Assembly (NCBI GenBank): GCA_000378025.1
Contig: KB899087.1
Location: 3,224,001-3,288,000, forward strand
Origin: Xanthobacteraceae bacterium 501b
Lineage (GTDB): Bacteria > Pseudomonadota > Alphaproteobacteria > Rhizobiales > Xanthobacteraceae
Direction: 5' to 3'
Length of the DNA stretch: 64,000 nucleotides
Shown here: piece by piece, positions 34,544 to 44,842 of the stretch
How positions within the stretch are numbered: position 1 is the first letter of the stretch
Layout of the letters: every line of letters starts with the position of its first letter
Made by a program: the position numbers and the translations under genes
Notes under the pieces: generated by a model
What the model was told of the DNA's origin: nothing
Database searches by the model: none
What the model saw: only the letters and a program-made list of their open reading frames with translations

Positions 34544-34822
34544 CCCGCTTCCTCCCCGCTGGTCCGGGCACGAGCGGCCCGCCGCCCCTCCTCTGCCGGC
34601 CGCACCCTGCGGCCCGCCGACTGCGCAGAGCCTTAACCTGCGGCCCTTGCGGGCGGAAGGGGCGAGGCAGGCGCAAACGAAGGGCGCCGGCGGGGTCCCG
34701 CCCCCCTTTTTGCGCATGCCATGCACAGGCAACGGGGGATTTGCACGGCGAACGCTTGCGCCGGCCGGCGCGCTGTGGCAAACGTCCCCGCGCCTTGGTG
34801 GCCCGTGCCGCCAACAGCCGGC

Positions 34823-34898
<76 letters not shown>

Positions 34899-34956
34899 CG
34901 TACCCCATTGAAATCGTTAGAAGCCTTGACCCGCAAGGGTTTCTGTCCATTCTGAT

Positions 34957-34973
34957 GTTACAAAACACGTAAC
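34957..34973. promoter_or_regulatory. Integrase arm-type site candidate, left
   Basis: GTTACAAAACACGTAAC, 58 bp inside the left att core. The same GTTACAAAAC occurs near the right core (39005), on the same strand. Inverted GTTAC/GTAAC arms. Confidence 0.5.
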
Positions 34974-34990
34974 AAATCAGGTGGCGCGCG

Positions 34991-35458
34991 ATGGCCGGCA
35001 AGGTCCGCAACCTTCTCAACCGAGACGGCCGATTCTTCGCCCGGTTGGTGATCCCGAAAGAGCTTCGGCCCTTCATGGATCGGAAGACCGAGCTTCGCAC
35101 CCCGCTTGGTCCTGACTACCGCACCGCCCTGAAAAAGCTCCCCGGCGCGGTGGCTCTGCTTCAGCACGAGATCGCTCTTGCCGAACGCCGCGCGGTGGAC
35201 GCTGGGCAGCAGGTGGCTACAGGCAGATACCCCCTCGCTCACGATCAGATTGCGCTCCGCAACTATCAGGCGCGCCTCGTGGATGACGAAGAGCTGCGCA
35301 ACAGCGATCCCCGCTATGCACTGCACGGATTTGTCGACGATGTGCTGATCGCTCGCCTGCGTGACGGCATCGCCGGGCGTTTGACCGATAACGAGCTTGC
35401 GGAGATCGTCGGCAACCGGATCGAGCGCTATCGACGCCTCGGCAACACCACGCAGTGA
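34991..35458 (+). pseudogene. Tyrosine integrase, N-terminal part, truncated by IS
   Basis: 155 codons. RDGRFFARLVIPKELRPFMD, then ELRTPLGPDYRTALKKLP is the DUF6538-type N-terminus of rhizobial integrases that target tRNA genes. The stop codon TGA is supplied by the first bases of the IS at 35456. The catalytic domain is absent from the window, also on the far side of the IS, so DNA beyond the IS was lost. Confidence 0.85.
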
Positions 35459-35494
35459 ACCGCCCCGGTTTCACCGGAGGCCATTTGGTTTAAG

Positions 35495-36726
<1,232 letters not shown>

Positions 36727-36941
36727 AGCCCCATCCTCTCAGGAGTTGGGGTCTCCGGCAAAGCCGGGGCGGTTCAATACGACATGAGTCTTACTTCAAA
36801 GGCGCTCTCCTAACGAATTCTGAAGATTCGAGCGAGTCAGAACAGAAGACTCAGGAAGCGGAAATTGGGTCGGCTCAATCTTAACGAGTGGGGGACGGAG
36901 CCATATTTGGGGTATAATGGCAGCCACGTAGGAGGAACCCC

Positions 36942-37226
36942 ATGACCACCCCATTGAGGCCGTCGAACGTCATCCTGCTCTGGTTTCCAAAGGGTGAGAT
37001 CCCTGTCGTCACGAATTTCGAGACGCTCGAGGATCTGAGTCCGCCGTCCCCCAATCCGGAGCCGCACGAATATATCGAGGACGCGATCAAACACGCCAAC
37101 TTCTATGACGTCCGAGGCATCAACAAGGAGCCGTGGATCCTTGTTCGAACGGAGGGCGATCAGAGCGAAATTCTGTCCCCGAAAGTGATCAAGAGCCGCT
37201 GGTGGCGCCGGCCCGACGCATCCTGA
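36942..37226 (+). CDS. Hypothetical protein in the tRNA-Thr island
   Basis: 94 aa with a strong AGGAGG 7 bp before the ATG. VILLWFPKGEIPVVTNFETLED at the start, C-terminal EPWILVRTEGDQSEILSPKV. No recognised domain and no signal peptide. Its stop codon is immediately followed by the stop codon of the convergent gene at 37227. Confidence 0.6.
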   Translation: MTTPLRPSNVILLWFPKGEIPVVTNFETLEDLSPPSPNPEPHEYIEDAIKHANFYDVRGINKEPWILVRTEGDQSEILSPKVIKSRWWRRPDAS

Positions 37227-38231
37227 TCAGGGAACGGCGACGGCAGCGGTGATCTCGCAGCTCGTGGAAGTCGCTTGATTGTGGATGAATCCCATATTGA
37301 AGTCGTTCACCCGACGCGATCCGTTCGCCTTCACCACCTGGTAGATCACCCTGGAACTGGAATCGATCCGCGTGCCACTCTCGGCGAAATGCCTGCAGGT
37401 CAACTCGATGTCCTTGATATCGATCGGCGCCGTATTCCCGAGAGTGACGTCCACCATCATCACCGAGCCGAAGGCCTCCTTTGACCAACTGAGCTTCTTG
37501 ACCTCGATGAACTGCTCGGGGCGTCTGATCGCGTCGGCTTTCTGTCGCTTGCGCTCGACCAGATTGACCCAATTGTCCCGAAAACGGGCATACTCGCGAT
37601 TGTTGGGCTCCAGCTCGGCCAGTCGCTTGTAGAAGATGACGCTCTCCTCGTCGGTCATCGGTGGCGGGTTCTTGAGCTTCTCCTTCATGGCGGCGAGCTC
37701 GTCCGCTCTGGCCTTTTTCTCGGCTATGGCTCGCTGACGCTTCTCCTCCTCGCGCCGGGCGAGCTCTTCCGTGTGAGCGACCGGATCGATTGCCTTCAGC
37801 TCAGACATATATCGATCGTCGGACGCCCGCCCTTTTATGGTCGCGAGATAGAGCGTAGGATTGGTGCTCCTGATAAGATCGGTGGCCTCGCTGACAACCA
37901 GCGAGTCCGGGCCGGTCCGGCTGATCTCCAGGAGGTACGTCTCAGGAGCGGTGCTGCGCAGATTGGCCAGCCGATGCTTTTCGCCATTTTCCGCTGCGGC
38001 GAGAACTGCGATTAAGGAGATTGCGGAGACAATAATGCCGAAGCACGAAACGGCTCGGTTGTTTATCCACAGTCGCTCTATCGGCATCCATAATGATACA
38101 ATGAATACCAATATAGCAAGGCTCGACGCTACAACCCCTGCTGGTAGCGATACTGCGGATATTACCACAAGAACAAGAAACGTCCCAAATAAAACTGCCA
38201 AGCTCTTGAGAATTGCGAGAATTATACGCAT
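37227..38231 (-). CDS. Membrane protein of unknown function with coiled coil
   Basis: 334 aa from the ATG at 38231 (an upstream start at 38252 adds 7 residues). Three hydrophobic segments in the first 90 residues (ILKSLAVLFGTFLVLVVISA; VASSLAILVFIVSLWM; CFGIIVSAISLIAVLAA). A charged coiled coil follows (about 170-205: ELARREEEKRQRAIAEKKAR), then a C-terminal beta domain (VMMVDVTLGNTAPIDIKDI) that resembles extracytoplasmic FxLYD-like domains. Function unknown; island cargo. Confidence 0.65.
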   Translation of the reverse strand: MRIILAILKSLAVLFGTFLVLVVISAVSLPAGVVASSLAILVFIVSLWMPIERLWINNRAVSCFGIIVSAISLIAVLAAAENGEKHRLANLRSTAPETYLLEISRTGPDSLVVSEATDLIRSTNPTLYLATIKGRASDDRYMSELKAIDPVAHTEELARREEEKRQRAIAEKKARADELAAMKEKLKNPPPMTDEESVIFYKRLAELEPNNREYARFRDNWVNLVERKRQKADAIRRPEQFIEVKKLSWSKEAFGSVMMVDVTLGNTAPIDIKDIELTCRHFAESGTRIDSSSRVIYQVVKANGSRRVNDFNMGFIHNQATSTSCEITAAVAVP

Positions 38232-38375
38232 AGTTCGCCTTTGACATCGCATGGTGTACAGCTAGTTGCTTTTAATTATTATGCAATCATCGATTGGCCG
38301 TCAACATCTTACTCCCGGGCGCGACGCATTGAAAACCGCACATGCGCGCGCTACATTGACAAACGAGGTGATGAG

Positions 38376-38558
38376 ATGAACGCGCAGCGCAAGCCCAATC
38401 CACAGACTTCCAGCGATCGTCCCGAGGACAAGCTGATGGATGCGATCTTTGGCGAAGCCAAGGTCGAGGCACGCGTGCGTCCGCAGATCAACGCCGTTGA
38501 GTTCGCGCGCAAGACGCTCGTCCGCTGGCCTAATGTGATCGCCAAACTCGCCGAGTAG
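38376..38558 (+). CDS. Putative antitoxin partner of Doc
   Basis: 60 aa, ATG at 38376 after GAGGTG. The middle part EDKLMDAIFGEAKVEARVRP and C-terminal ARKTLVRWPNVIAKLAE are helical and charged, as in small antitoxins paired with Fic/Doc toxins. 5 bp separate it from the toxin gene. Called by size and position; no DNA-binding domain is recognised. Confidence 0.6.
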   Translation: MNAQRKPNPQTSSDRPEDKLMDAIFGEAKVEARVRPQINAVEFARKTLVRWPNVIAKLAE

Positions 38559-38563
38559 GTCTC

Positions 38564-38947
38564 TTGCAAGAGCCGTTCTTTGTCGACGCCGACGAGGTCG
38601 TCGCGCTCAATCATGTCTATGTGAACGAGACGGGCGAGCCGCATCAGGTTCGCGATCCCGGACTTCTGCACTCAGCCCTGGCTGTGCCGAAAAATCGCTT
38701 CCACTATGAAGGGCGCGCGATTGATCAGCTCGGTCTCGACCTGGCGGTTGCAATCGCGCGCAACCATCCGTTCACCCAGGGCAACAAGCGCACAGGCTGG
38801 GGCGCCATGCTGCTGTTCTGGGAGCTCAACGGCTGGGAGCTCGTCAATGAGGATCACGCCTATTACGCGGATCTCTTCGTGGGCGTGATCACAGGCGAGG
38901 TTGCCGAAGAGGCGCTGCTGGCCCAGATGCACCTGCTCGAGATCTAA
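38564..38947 (+). CDS. doc: Fic/Doc-family toxin
   Basis: 127 aa from a TTG at 38564, the only start that keeps the N-terminus. The death-on-curing motif is NHPFTQGNKRTGWGAML (His, Phe, GNKR), where most Doc proteins have D or N in place of the Gln. RDPGLLHSALAVPKNRF and the C-terminal helix are also typical. Doc phosphorylates EF-Tu and stops translation; the preceding gene should neutralise it. Probably stabilises the island. Confidence 0.85.
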   Translation: MQEPFFVDADEVVALNHVYVNETGEPHQVRDPGLLHSALAVPKNRFHYEGRAIDQLGLDLAVAIARNHPFTQGNKRTGWGAMLLFWELNGWELVNEDHAYYADLFVGVITGEVAEEALLAQMHLLEI

Positions 38948-39004
38948 TCGCTCTCGGGCGGTGTTTCGCCGTGCTTTTCGAGCAAATTTAACGGTCGTTA
39001 CAAC

Positions 39005-39024
39005 GTTACAAAACTCATTGTAAC
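39005..39024. promoter_or_regulatory. Integrase arm-type site candidate, right
   Basis: GTTACAAAACTCATTGTAAC, 21 bp inside the right att core. Shares GTTACAAAAC with the left arm candidate at 34957 and also has GTTAC/GTAAC inverted arms. Confidence 0.5.
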
Positions 39025-39045
39025 CCATTGATTTTATTTTCTAGT

Positions 39046-39076
39046 TCGAGAGTTCAATCCTCTCTCGCAGCACCAT
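39046..39076 (+). repeat. attR core (31 bp, copy of tRNA-Thr 3' end)
   Basis: Perfect copy of 34868-34898. The adjoining sequences differ, so the identity is confined to the att core. Confidence 0.9.
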
Positions 39077-39142
39077 TTTTATGCCGGAAAAATCAAGAAC
39101 TTACTGATAGATCAAGACCTTTGTGGCCGCCATTTCTCCGGA

Positions 39143-39514
39143 ATGGTGCTACAGATGGCATTGCGCATGGCCCGTCCTTTCCGACATTCCAAGACCGGCA
39201 TTTTCTGGTTTCGCAAGGCGGTTCCCGTCACCCTTCGCGAGCGAGTCGGGAAGCGGGAAATCTCCCAAAGCCTCGCCACGCGAGACCCTGACACGGCCAA
39301 GGAACTGATCGCGCCGCTCGATGCCGAGTGGAATGCGCGCTTCAAGTCGCTCCAGTCAGGCGTAAGCCGCATGCCCCGCTTTGCGGGACTTGCCGCCACT
39401 GTACCTGCGCCTGTTTTTTTACTGGCGGCCCTGCAGCGCCGCGATGAGCCCTGTTGCAGGAATGTGACGCCGGCTCCGCTACCGCTTCCGACGCATTCAC
39501 GGTTGATTTTCTAA
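39143..39514 (+). pseudogene. Second integrase stub outside attR
   Basis: The first about 75 codons (FRHSKTGIFWFRKAVPVTLR, ERVGKREISQSLATRDPDTAKEL) are the N-terminus of another DUF6538-type integrase, starting 67 bp beyond attR. After about 39360 the sequence no longer looks like an integrase. It is the remnant of an earlier or tandem element at the same tRNA. Confidence 0.7.
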
Positions 39515-39714
39515 TCGAGTGGGCGGCTGCAAAGCCACACTCAATGGAATCAAGGGCTAAGCCGTCTCACGTCCATCCGAGCGCAGCATCTCTCCTCATA
39601 ATCTAGAAATGATCCAAATCATTGTGATTGCACGATATTTTTGCTGAACTTAAGAATGCGCAGCCGCTGGAGCACGTGAGGGCGCTCCAAATCTCTCAGG
39701 TTGCGCGACATTTC

Positions 39715-40218
39715 ATGAACGCCCGTACCTTCAACATGGCAAAGCTGTACGAGGCGGAGCACGGCCGGCTTCGCACATTCGTGCGCCGCCTTGTCGGCAA
39801 CCCAGCCACCGCCGACGATCTCGTCCAGCAGGCCTTTGCCAATCTGCTGGGCAAGAGCACGGAGACGGTACCCGAAAGCACCGCCTATATGACCCAGGCG
39901 GTGCGCAACCTGGCCCTCAACCATCTGCGCGACGCGCGCTGGCGTGCCAAGATCGAGATCTCGGGCGTCGAGGTCGAGCATATAGCGGATGCCCGGCCGT
40001 CGCCGGAGATGGCTGCGCTTTACCGCAGCGAGCTGCGCCGGCTGCTCGAAGCCATCGCCCAATTGCCGGCTCGCCGCCGGCAGGCTTTCGTTCTCAACCG
40101 GATTTCCGGCCTGTCCTATGACGAGATCGCGGCGCGCATGGGCATCTCCCGCAACACGGTGATCTCCCAGGTCGTCGCGGCGATGATGGAACTCGATCGC
40201 CGAATTCCGGTGAGATAA
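39715..40218 (+). CDS. FecI-type ECF sigma factor, module 1
   Basis: 167 aa from the ATG at 39715 (a TTG at 39628 would add 29 residues that do not look like the family). Sigma region 2: LRTFVRRLVGNPATADDLVQ; region 4: QLPARRRQAFVLNRISGLSY, DEIAARMGISRNTVISQVV. FecI-type factors direct RNA polymerase to the promoter of a TonB-dependent receptor when the receptor's signalling domain tells FecR that substrate is bound. Its fecR partner follows 120 bp downstream, not overlapping. Confidence 0.9.
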   Translation: MNARTFNMAKLYEAEHGRLRTFVRRLVGNPATADDLVQQAFANLLGKSTETVPESTAYMTQAVRNLALNHLRDARWRAKIEISGVEVEHIADARPSPEMAALYRSELRRLLEAIAQLPARRRQAFVLNRISGLSYDEIAARMGISRNTVISQVVAAMMELDRRIPVR

Positions 40219-40228
40219 ACACTCGCAT

Positions 40229-40259
40229 CGATCATTAGTTTGCGCCTCTCGGGTGTCTA
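40229..40259 (+). promoter_or_regulatory. ECF promoter candidate, module 1 (before fecR)
   Basis: CGATCATTAG - 14 bp - GTGTCTA, then ATGAG 4 bp on. The same boxes with the same 14-bp gap recur at 41303 before the receptor. An alternative fecR ATG at 40264 falls inside this motif, so fecR starts at 40339. Confidence 0.65.
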
Positions 40260-40338
40260 AGACATGAGAGGGACGTTGCGTCGGGACTCTGCCGGTCATG
40301 GCCGTTCCGGCAGCATCCAAGGCACGCACAGAGTGAAC

Positions 40339-41268
40339 ATGCAGGATTACGCGACCGATCCGGCCTATCTGGAAGCGCTGGAATGGTTCGTCCTGATGAA
40401 GGATGAAGAGGTCGGCGACGCCGAACGCAAAGCCTTTGTTGAGTGGCTGGCGGCCGATCCATCGCATGTCGCCGCCTATGATCGCGCGCGCGCCTTGTGG
40501 GATCGCTTCGAGATCGTGAAGCCGGAATATGACCGCCTGCATCGGGCGGGGCGTATCGGCCGTCGCAGCGCGCTGCTAGGCGGCCTGGCCGCGCTCGTTG
40601 CCGCGCCGGCATTCTACATGCTCACCCGGCCGGGCGCATTCGCCGACTACTCAACCGGAGCGGCCGAACGGTTCACTGCAACGCTACCTGATGGCAGCAC
40701 GGTCGAGCTCGGCAGCTATTCTGCTTTGTCGCTCGACTTCACGCCGGAGCAGCGCCGGCTCGTCCTGCATCGCGGGCAGGCCTTCTTCCACGTGGCGACC
40801 GAACCGGCACGGCCTTTTGTCGTTCAGGCCGATGGGGGCACGATCCAGGCGCTCGGCACGGCGTTCGACGTAAAGATCGCGATGGATCAGGTCATCGTCA
40901 CCGTCATCGAACATTCCGTGAAAGTTCACGCGGCTCACACATCACCCGTCGTGCTCGAGGCCGGCTGGCAACTCAGCTATGGCAACAACGGAGTACGACC
41001 GCCGGTGCGCGCCGATCTTGCCGCAGTACAAGCCTGGCGGCAGGATCGCCTCATCGTCGAGGACGTGCCCCTTCGTCAGGTCCTGACCGAGTTGGAACGC
41101 TACCGGCGAGGTCGCATCGTGCTGATGGACAATGCAATCGGGGACATCCCGGTAACGGCGGTTTTCAATACCCAGCACACTGACAAGGCCCTTCAGGTCA
41201 TTGCCGAAACCCTGCCGGTCCAGGTGCTGAACGCTTATGGTTATCTCACCCTCGTTTATCCGAAGTGA
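40339..41268 (+). CDS. FecR-family anti-sigma regulator, module 1
   Basis: 309 aa from the ATG at 40339. A cytoplasmic N-terminus binds the sigma factor (AFVEWLAADPSHVAAYDRAR), one membrane segment follows after RRSALLGGLAALVAAPAFYM (about 78-98), then the periplasmic FecR domain (LPDGSTVELGSYSALSLDF, RGQAFFHVATEPARPFVV, VIEHSVKV). The C-terminal STN-like part (LTELERYRRGRIVLMD) contacts the receptor. Confidence 0.9.
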   Translation: MQDYATDPAYLEALEWFVLMKDEEVGDAERKAFVEWLAADPSHVAAYDRARALWDRFEIVKPEYDRLHRAGRIGRRSALLGGLAALVAAPAFYMLTRPGAFADYSTGAAERFTATLPDGSTVELGSYSALSLDFTPEQRRLVLHRGQAFFHVATEPARPFVVQADGGTIQALGTAFDVKIAMDQVIVTVIEHSVKVHAAHTSPVVLEAGWQLSYGNNGVRPPVRADLAAVQAWRQDRLIVEDVPLRQVLTELERYRRGRIVLMDNAIGDIPVTAVFNTQHTDKALQVIAETLPVQVLNAYGYLTLVYPK

Positions 41269-41302
41269 GGCCCCGCATTTTTTTAAAGAAAGGCCGTCGA
41301 TC

Positions 41303-41333
41303 CGATCATTAGATCGGTTCGCCCACGTGTCTA
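41303..41333 (+). promoter_or_regulatory. ECF promoter candidate, module 1 (before receptor)
   Basis: CGATCATTAG - 14 bp - GTGTCTA, identical boxes and gap to 40229-40259, ATGAG 5 bp on. The receptor start is 81 bp downstream, as for fecR (80 bp). Confidence 0.65.
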
Positions 41334-41413
41334 GCAATATGAGGGCCCATGACACCGCCCTCATGTGAGCACCGCACCCCTTCCATCACGGGTGCCAGAC
41401 GCAGGGTGGGTTT

Positions 41414-44400
41414 ATGCAGACCGGACAGCCACTGGAGCTAATGCGGGATACGACCGGCCCCCACAAGCAAGCGATCAAAGCGGGACAAAAATCCTCGCTC
41501 CTGCTGCTCCTGCTGATGACGACCGCCCTCGCGGCTCCTTCTTCGCACATGTCGCCTGCCAATGCGCAGGCGATCCCGACCCCCGCCTCTGTTGAACCGA
41601 TATCCTACGATATTCCTGCCCAGCCGCTGTCGAGGGCGCTGGTCGCGTTCTCGAAAGCGACCGGCTCGGAGCTTTTCTTCGATGCGACCCTCGTTCGTGA
41701 AAAAACCTCGCCGGGCGCTCGCGGCCGCCTTACGCGAGAGGAGGCGCTCGGACGCATTCTCGCAGGTGCGGGGCTGACCTATCGCATCAGCGGCAACGCC
41801 GTGATCATCTCGGAAGTGAGCGCTGCGGTAGATGGCACCCTTAGCGCCGACGGCGCGATCGAGCTCGGCACGATCGATGTCACCGGCGCCGGCTCTCCCG
41901 CCGACTTGCCCTTCGAGACGCCGGGCTCGACCAATTTCATTTCCGGCCAGGAACTGGAGCGTTTCCCCGGCCTCACCTCCGGCTCGATGTTCCAGGGCAC
42001 GCCGGGCGTGATCTCGGGCTCCAGCAATAACGGCGCCGCCATCGACCCCAACATCCGCGGCCTGCAGGGCATGAACCGCGTCGCCACCACCATCGACGGT
42101 TCGCAGCAATCCACCTCCACCTATCGCGGCTATGCCGGCGTCGACAACCGCACCTATGTCGACCCGGACCTCATTTCCGGCATCACCGTCACCAAAGGGC
42201 CGGACGGTAGTGTCGGCGGGGCCATCGGCGGCACCATCGCCATGGAAACGCTGAACGTCGACGACATTCTCAAGGCCGGCGAACGTTGGGGCGTACGGGT
42301 GCGCGCGGGGCTCAACACCAATTCGGTGGCGCCTGTCATCGACCAGACCTCGGCGGTGTTCGGTGGCGGCGACGGGGCGGACCTCACCAATGGCAGCTTC
42401 GCCGTCGCGGTGCGCGAAGACAATGTGGACCTGGTCGGCGCCTTCGTGCGCCGCAAGACCGGCAATTACTTTGCCGGCACGGAAGGCTCTCTCACCACCA
42501 CCGACTATCTCGGCGAACAGGCTTCCCTGTCGAAATACGGCCATGGCCAGCTCGTCTACAACACCTCAGAGGACGTGACCTCGGCGCTGCTCAAGACCAC
42601 CCTGCGCCCCACCGACGAGCAGGAACTGCAGATCGGTTATCTCTATTACGGCAACGATTTCGGCGAGGTCTCCCCTTCCGCGGTTGCCGCCACCACCGGC
42701 GTGACATGGCAGCTCCCGCTGAGTTCGGTCGAGGTCAGCCAGGTGACAGCACGCTATCACTTCAACCCGGAGGATAACGATCTCGTTGACTTCCGCCTGA
42801 ACAGCTACTTTTCAAATGTAGATGAGACTAACGTCTTCGCCCTGCTGGGAGAATCCGGGACTATCCAGCAGCAATCAAAGAATGTGGGTGTCAGCGCGAG
42901 CAACGTGTCCCGCCTGTCCTTGCTGGGGGCGCCCCTGTCCCTCGAATATGGCGGTTCCTACACATATGAACGGGCAACACCGAGCGCCGGGACGGAAATC
43001 CTGAGTGGCTATCCCCGTTGGGCGATGGCGGCGGATGGCGAACGCCAGGTGTCGACGCTCAACGCCAGCGCGACCTGGGAGCCGTTCTCCTGGCTCGAGC
43101 TGGAAGCCGGCCTCGAATACATCTCCTATGAAACGACCTTCCTCGGCACCCTGCAGTATGATTACGAAGGGCCTGACTATACCGGCTATTCCGGCAGCGG
43201 CGTGAGCCCAAGCGCCAGCGTGATGGTGACGCCGCTTCCCGGCTGGCAGCTCTATGCGCAATACCAGAGCGGCATCCGCCCGCTCAGCGTGCGCGAGGTC
43301 AGCCAGACGCGCTTTGAGCAGGTTTTCAACCCGGACCTTGAAGCCGAAGAAGCCAGCAACTGGGAATTCGTCACGAATTTCCTGAAGAGTGATTGGCTGC
43401 AGGAAGGCGACAAGGCACGACTAAAGATTGCCTATTTCGATAATACAACAAATAACTATGTTGGTCGTTCTTATGAAAATTCCGATATGGTATTTTTCAA
43501 CTACGACTATGTGCGCTTCAAGGGCATCGAAATCTCGGGTGGCTACGATGCCGGCTGGGGGTTCGTCGATTTCGGCTTCAACTATTACACCGGCTTCGAG
43601 TCCTGCCTGAAGAACGGCCAGTGCCAGGACTACACCCTTCAGGCCGACTATCTCACCAACCAGATCCCGCCCGACTTCACCGCGTCGATCACCGCTGGCC
43701 TGCGGTTCATGGACGATCGCCTCACCGTCGGTGGCCGCCTGACCTATATGGGTCAGCGCCTCGCGCCTTCGATCGAGGATGAGAGCTACTTCTGGGTCAC
43801 AAGGCTATGGGAGCCCTACACCGTCGTCGACCTGTTCGGGCAATGGAAGATCAACGATGCGCTGACCCTTGACGTGAGCGTGCAGAACCTTTTGGACGCC
43901 TATTATGTGGACGCTCTCAACAACACGGATATGCCGGCTCCCGGCCGCGTGATCCGCGGCACGCTGACGGCGAAGCTCGGCAGTTCGGAGCCGGCGAAGG
44001 CGCCGACCTTCGGCCTCCCGCCGCGGTCGGAAAGCACCCCGTGGACCGGGTTCTATGCGGGTGGCCATTTTGGCTACGGCTTCGGCCAGATCGAGGGAAA
44101 CACGACGCTCGGCGACGGCACGGCCAACTTCATTGCCGCCACTGAATCGGCGGACCAGAACCCGTCCAACATGTTGGGCGGCGCGCAAGTGGGCTTCAAT
44201 TACCAGCTGTCCAACGGCTTTGTCTTCGGCGTGGAGGCCGACTATTCCTGGATGAACATGGTCGACTATCGCAACGCCTTCGCCACGGAAGGACAAAAGC
44301 TCATCGACAACCACCAGCTCCAGGCGCGCACCGACTACAGCTTCGACTGGCTGGCCACCATTCGCGGCCGTGTTGGATACGCCTGGGACCGGTTGTTCGT

Positions 44401-44842
44401 CTATGGCACGGGTGGTGTCGCCTTCCTGCAGGAGACCGAGACCCGCACGCAGTACCGCTCGTCGGCCGCCACTGCCGATCTGCCTGCCTGGCGGACCACT
44501 GACACCTTCTTTGTCGAATCCGCCAGTGCGACACGGACCGGTTTCGCCGTGGGCGGTGGCGCCGAATATGCTTTGTCGAACAATTGGTCGCTGAAGCTTG
44601 AGTACCTCTTTGCAGGCTTCGGTGCCACGGACTTTCTGTTCAAGAATGCGCGTGCCGGTGTCACCAAGAGCTACACAGTAACCACCAGATGCACCCGGTC
44701 CAACACGACCCCTCCCTGCCGGGGTATTCGTGAAAACGTGAATACCACATACCCTGGAACATCCGAGACCGTGAACGGCCGCGAGGCGTCCAACGACGCC
44801 GACCTGCAGATGCTGAAGATCGGCCTCAACTACCGCTTCTGA
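41414..44842 (+). CDS. TonB-dependent receptor fused to Omp25/31-like barrel, module 1
   Basis: 1142 aa. Signal region to about 52; STN signalling domain about 65-133 (YDIPAQPLSRALVAFSKATG); TonB-box-like IDVTG at 154; plug about 165-280 (NIRGLQGMNRVATTIDGSQQ, GITVTKGPDG); 22-strand barrel to about 857. The TonB-dependent part ends normally (DMPAPGRVIRGTLTAKLG), yet the frame goes on: from 876 WTGFYAGGHFGYGFG begins an Omp25/31-like 8-strand barrel ending LQMLKIGLNYRF. Two Cys lie in its last loop. The substrate is probably an iron or heme complex (C-x5-C loop ESCLKNGQC), by inference. Regulated by the sigma/anti-sigma pair upstream. Confidence 0.88.
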   Translation: MQTGQPLELMRDTTGPHKQAIKAGQKSSLLLLLLMTTALAAPSSHMSPANAQAIPTPASVEPISYDIPAQPLSRALVAFSKATGSELFFDATLVREKTSPGARGRLTREEALGRILAGAGLTYRISGNAVIISEVSAAVDGTLSADGAIELGTIDVTGAGSPADLPFETPGSTNFISGQELERFPGLTSGSMFQGTPGVISGSSNNGAAIDPNIRGLQGMNRVATTIDGSQQSTSTYRGYAGVDNRTYVDPDLISGITVTKGPDGSVGGAIGGTIAMETLNVDDILKAGERWGVRVRAGLNTNSVAPVIDQTSAVFGGGDGADLTNGSFAVAVREDNVDLVGAFVRRKTGNYFAGTEGSLTTTDYLGEQASLSKYGHGQLVYNTSEDVTSALLKTTLRPTDEQELQIGYLYYGNDFGEVSPSAVAATTGVTWQLPLSSVEVSQVTARYHFNPEDNDLVDFRLNSYFSNVDETNVFALLGESGTIQQQSKNVGVSASNVSRLSLLGAPLSLEYGGSYTYERATPSAGTEILSGYPRWAMAADGERQVSTLNASATWEPFSWLELEAGLEYISYETTFLGTLQYDYEGPDYTGYSGSGVSPSASVMVTPLPGWQLYAQYQSGIRPLSVREVSQTRFEQVFNPDLEAEEASNWEFVTNFLKSDWLQEGDKARLKIAYFDNTTNNYVGRSYENSDMVFFNYDYVRFKGIEISGGYDAGWGFVDFGFNYYTGFESCLKNGQCQDYTLQADYLTNQIPPDFTASITAGLRFMDDRLTVGGRLTYMGQRLAPSIEDESYFWVTRLWEPYTVVDLFGQWKINDALTLDVSVQNLLDAYYVDALNNTDMPAPGRVIRGTLTAKLGSSEPAKAPTFGLPPRSESTPWTGFYAGGHFGYGFGQIEGNTTLGDGTANFIAATESADQNPSNMLGGAQVGFNYQLSNGFVFGVEADYSWMNMVDYRNAFATEGQKLIDNHQLQARTDYSFDWLATIRGRVGYAWDRLFVYGTGGVAFLQETETRTQYRSSAATADLPAWRTTDTFFVESASATRTGFAVGGGAEYALSNNWSLKLEYLFAGFGATDFLFKNARAGVTKSYTVTTRCTRSNTTPPCRGIRENVNTTYPGTSETVNGREASNDADLQMLKIGLNYRF

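Noticed and set aside
39601-39714. Fur- or Irr-box before sigma factor 1
   Set aside because: AATCATTGTGATT-like sequence is suggestive but matches no complete known box.
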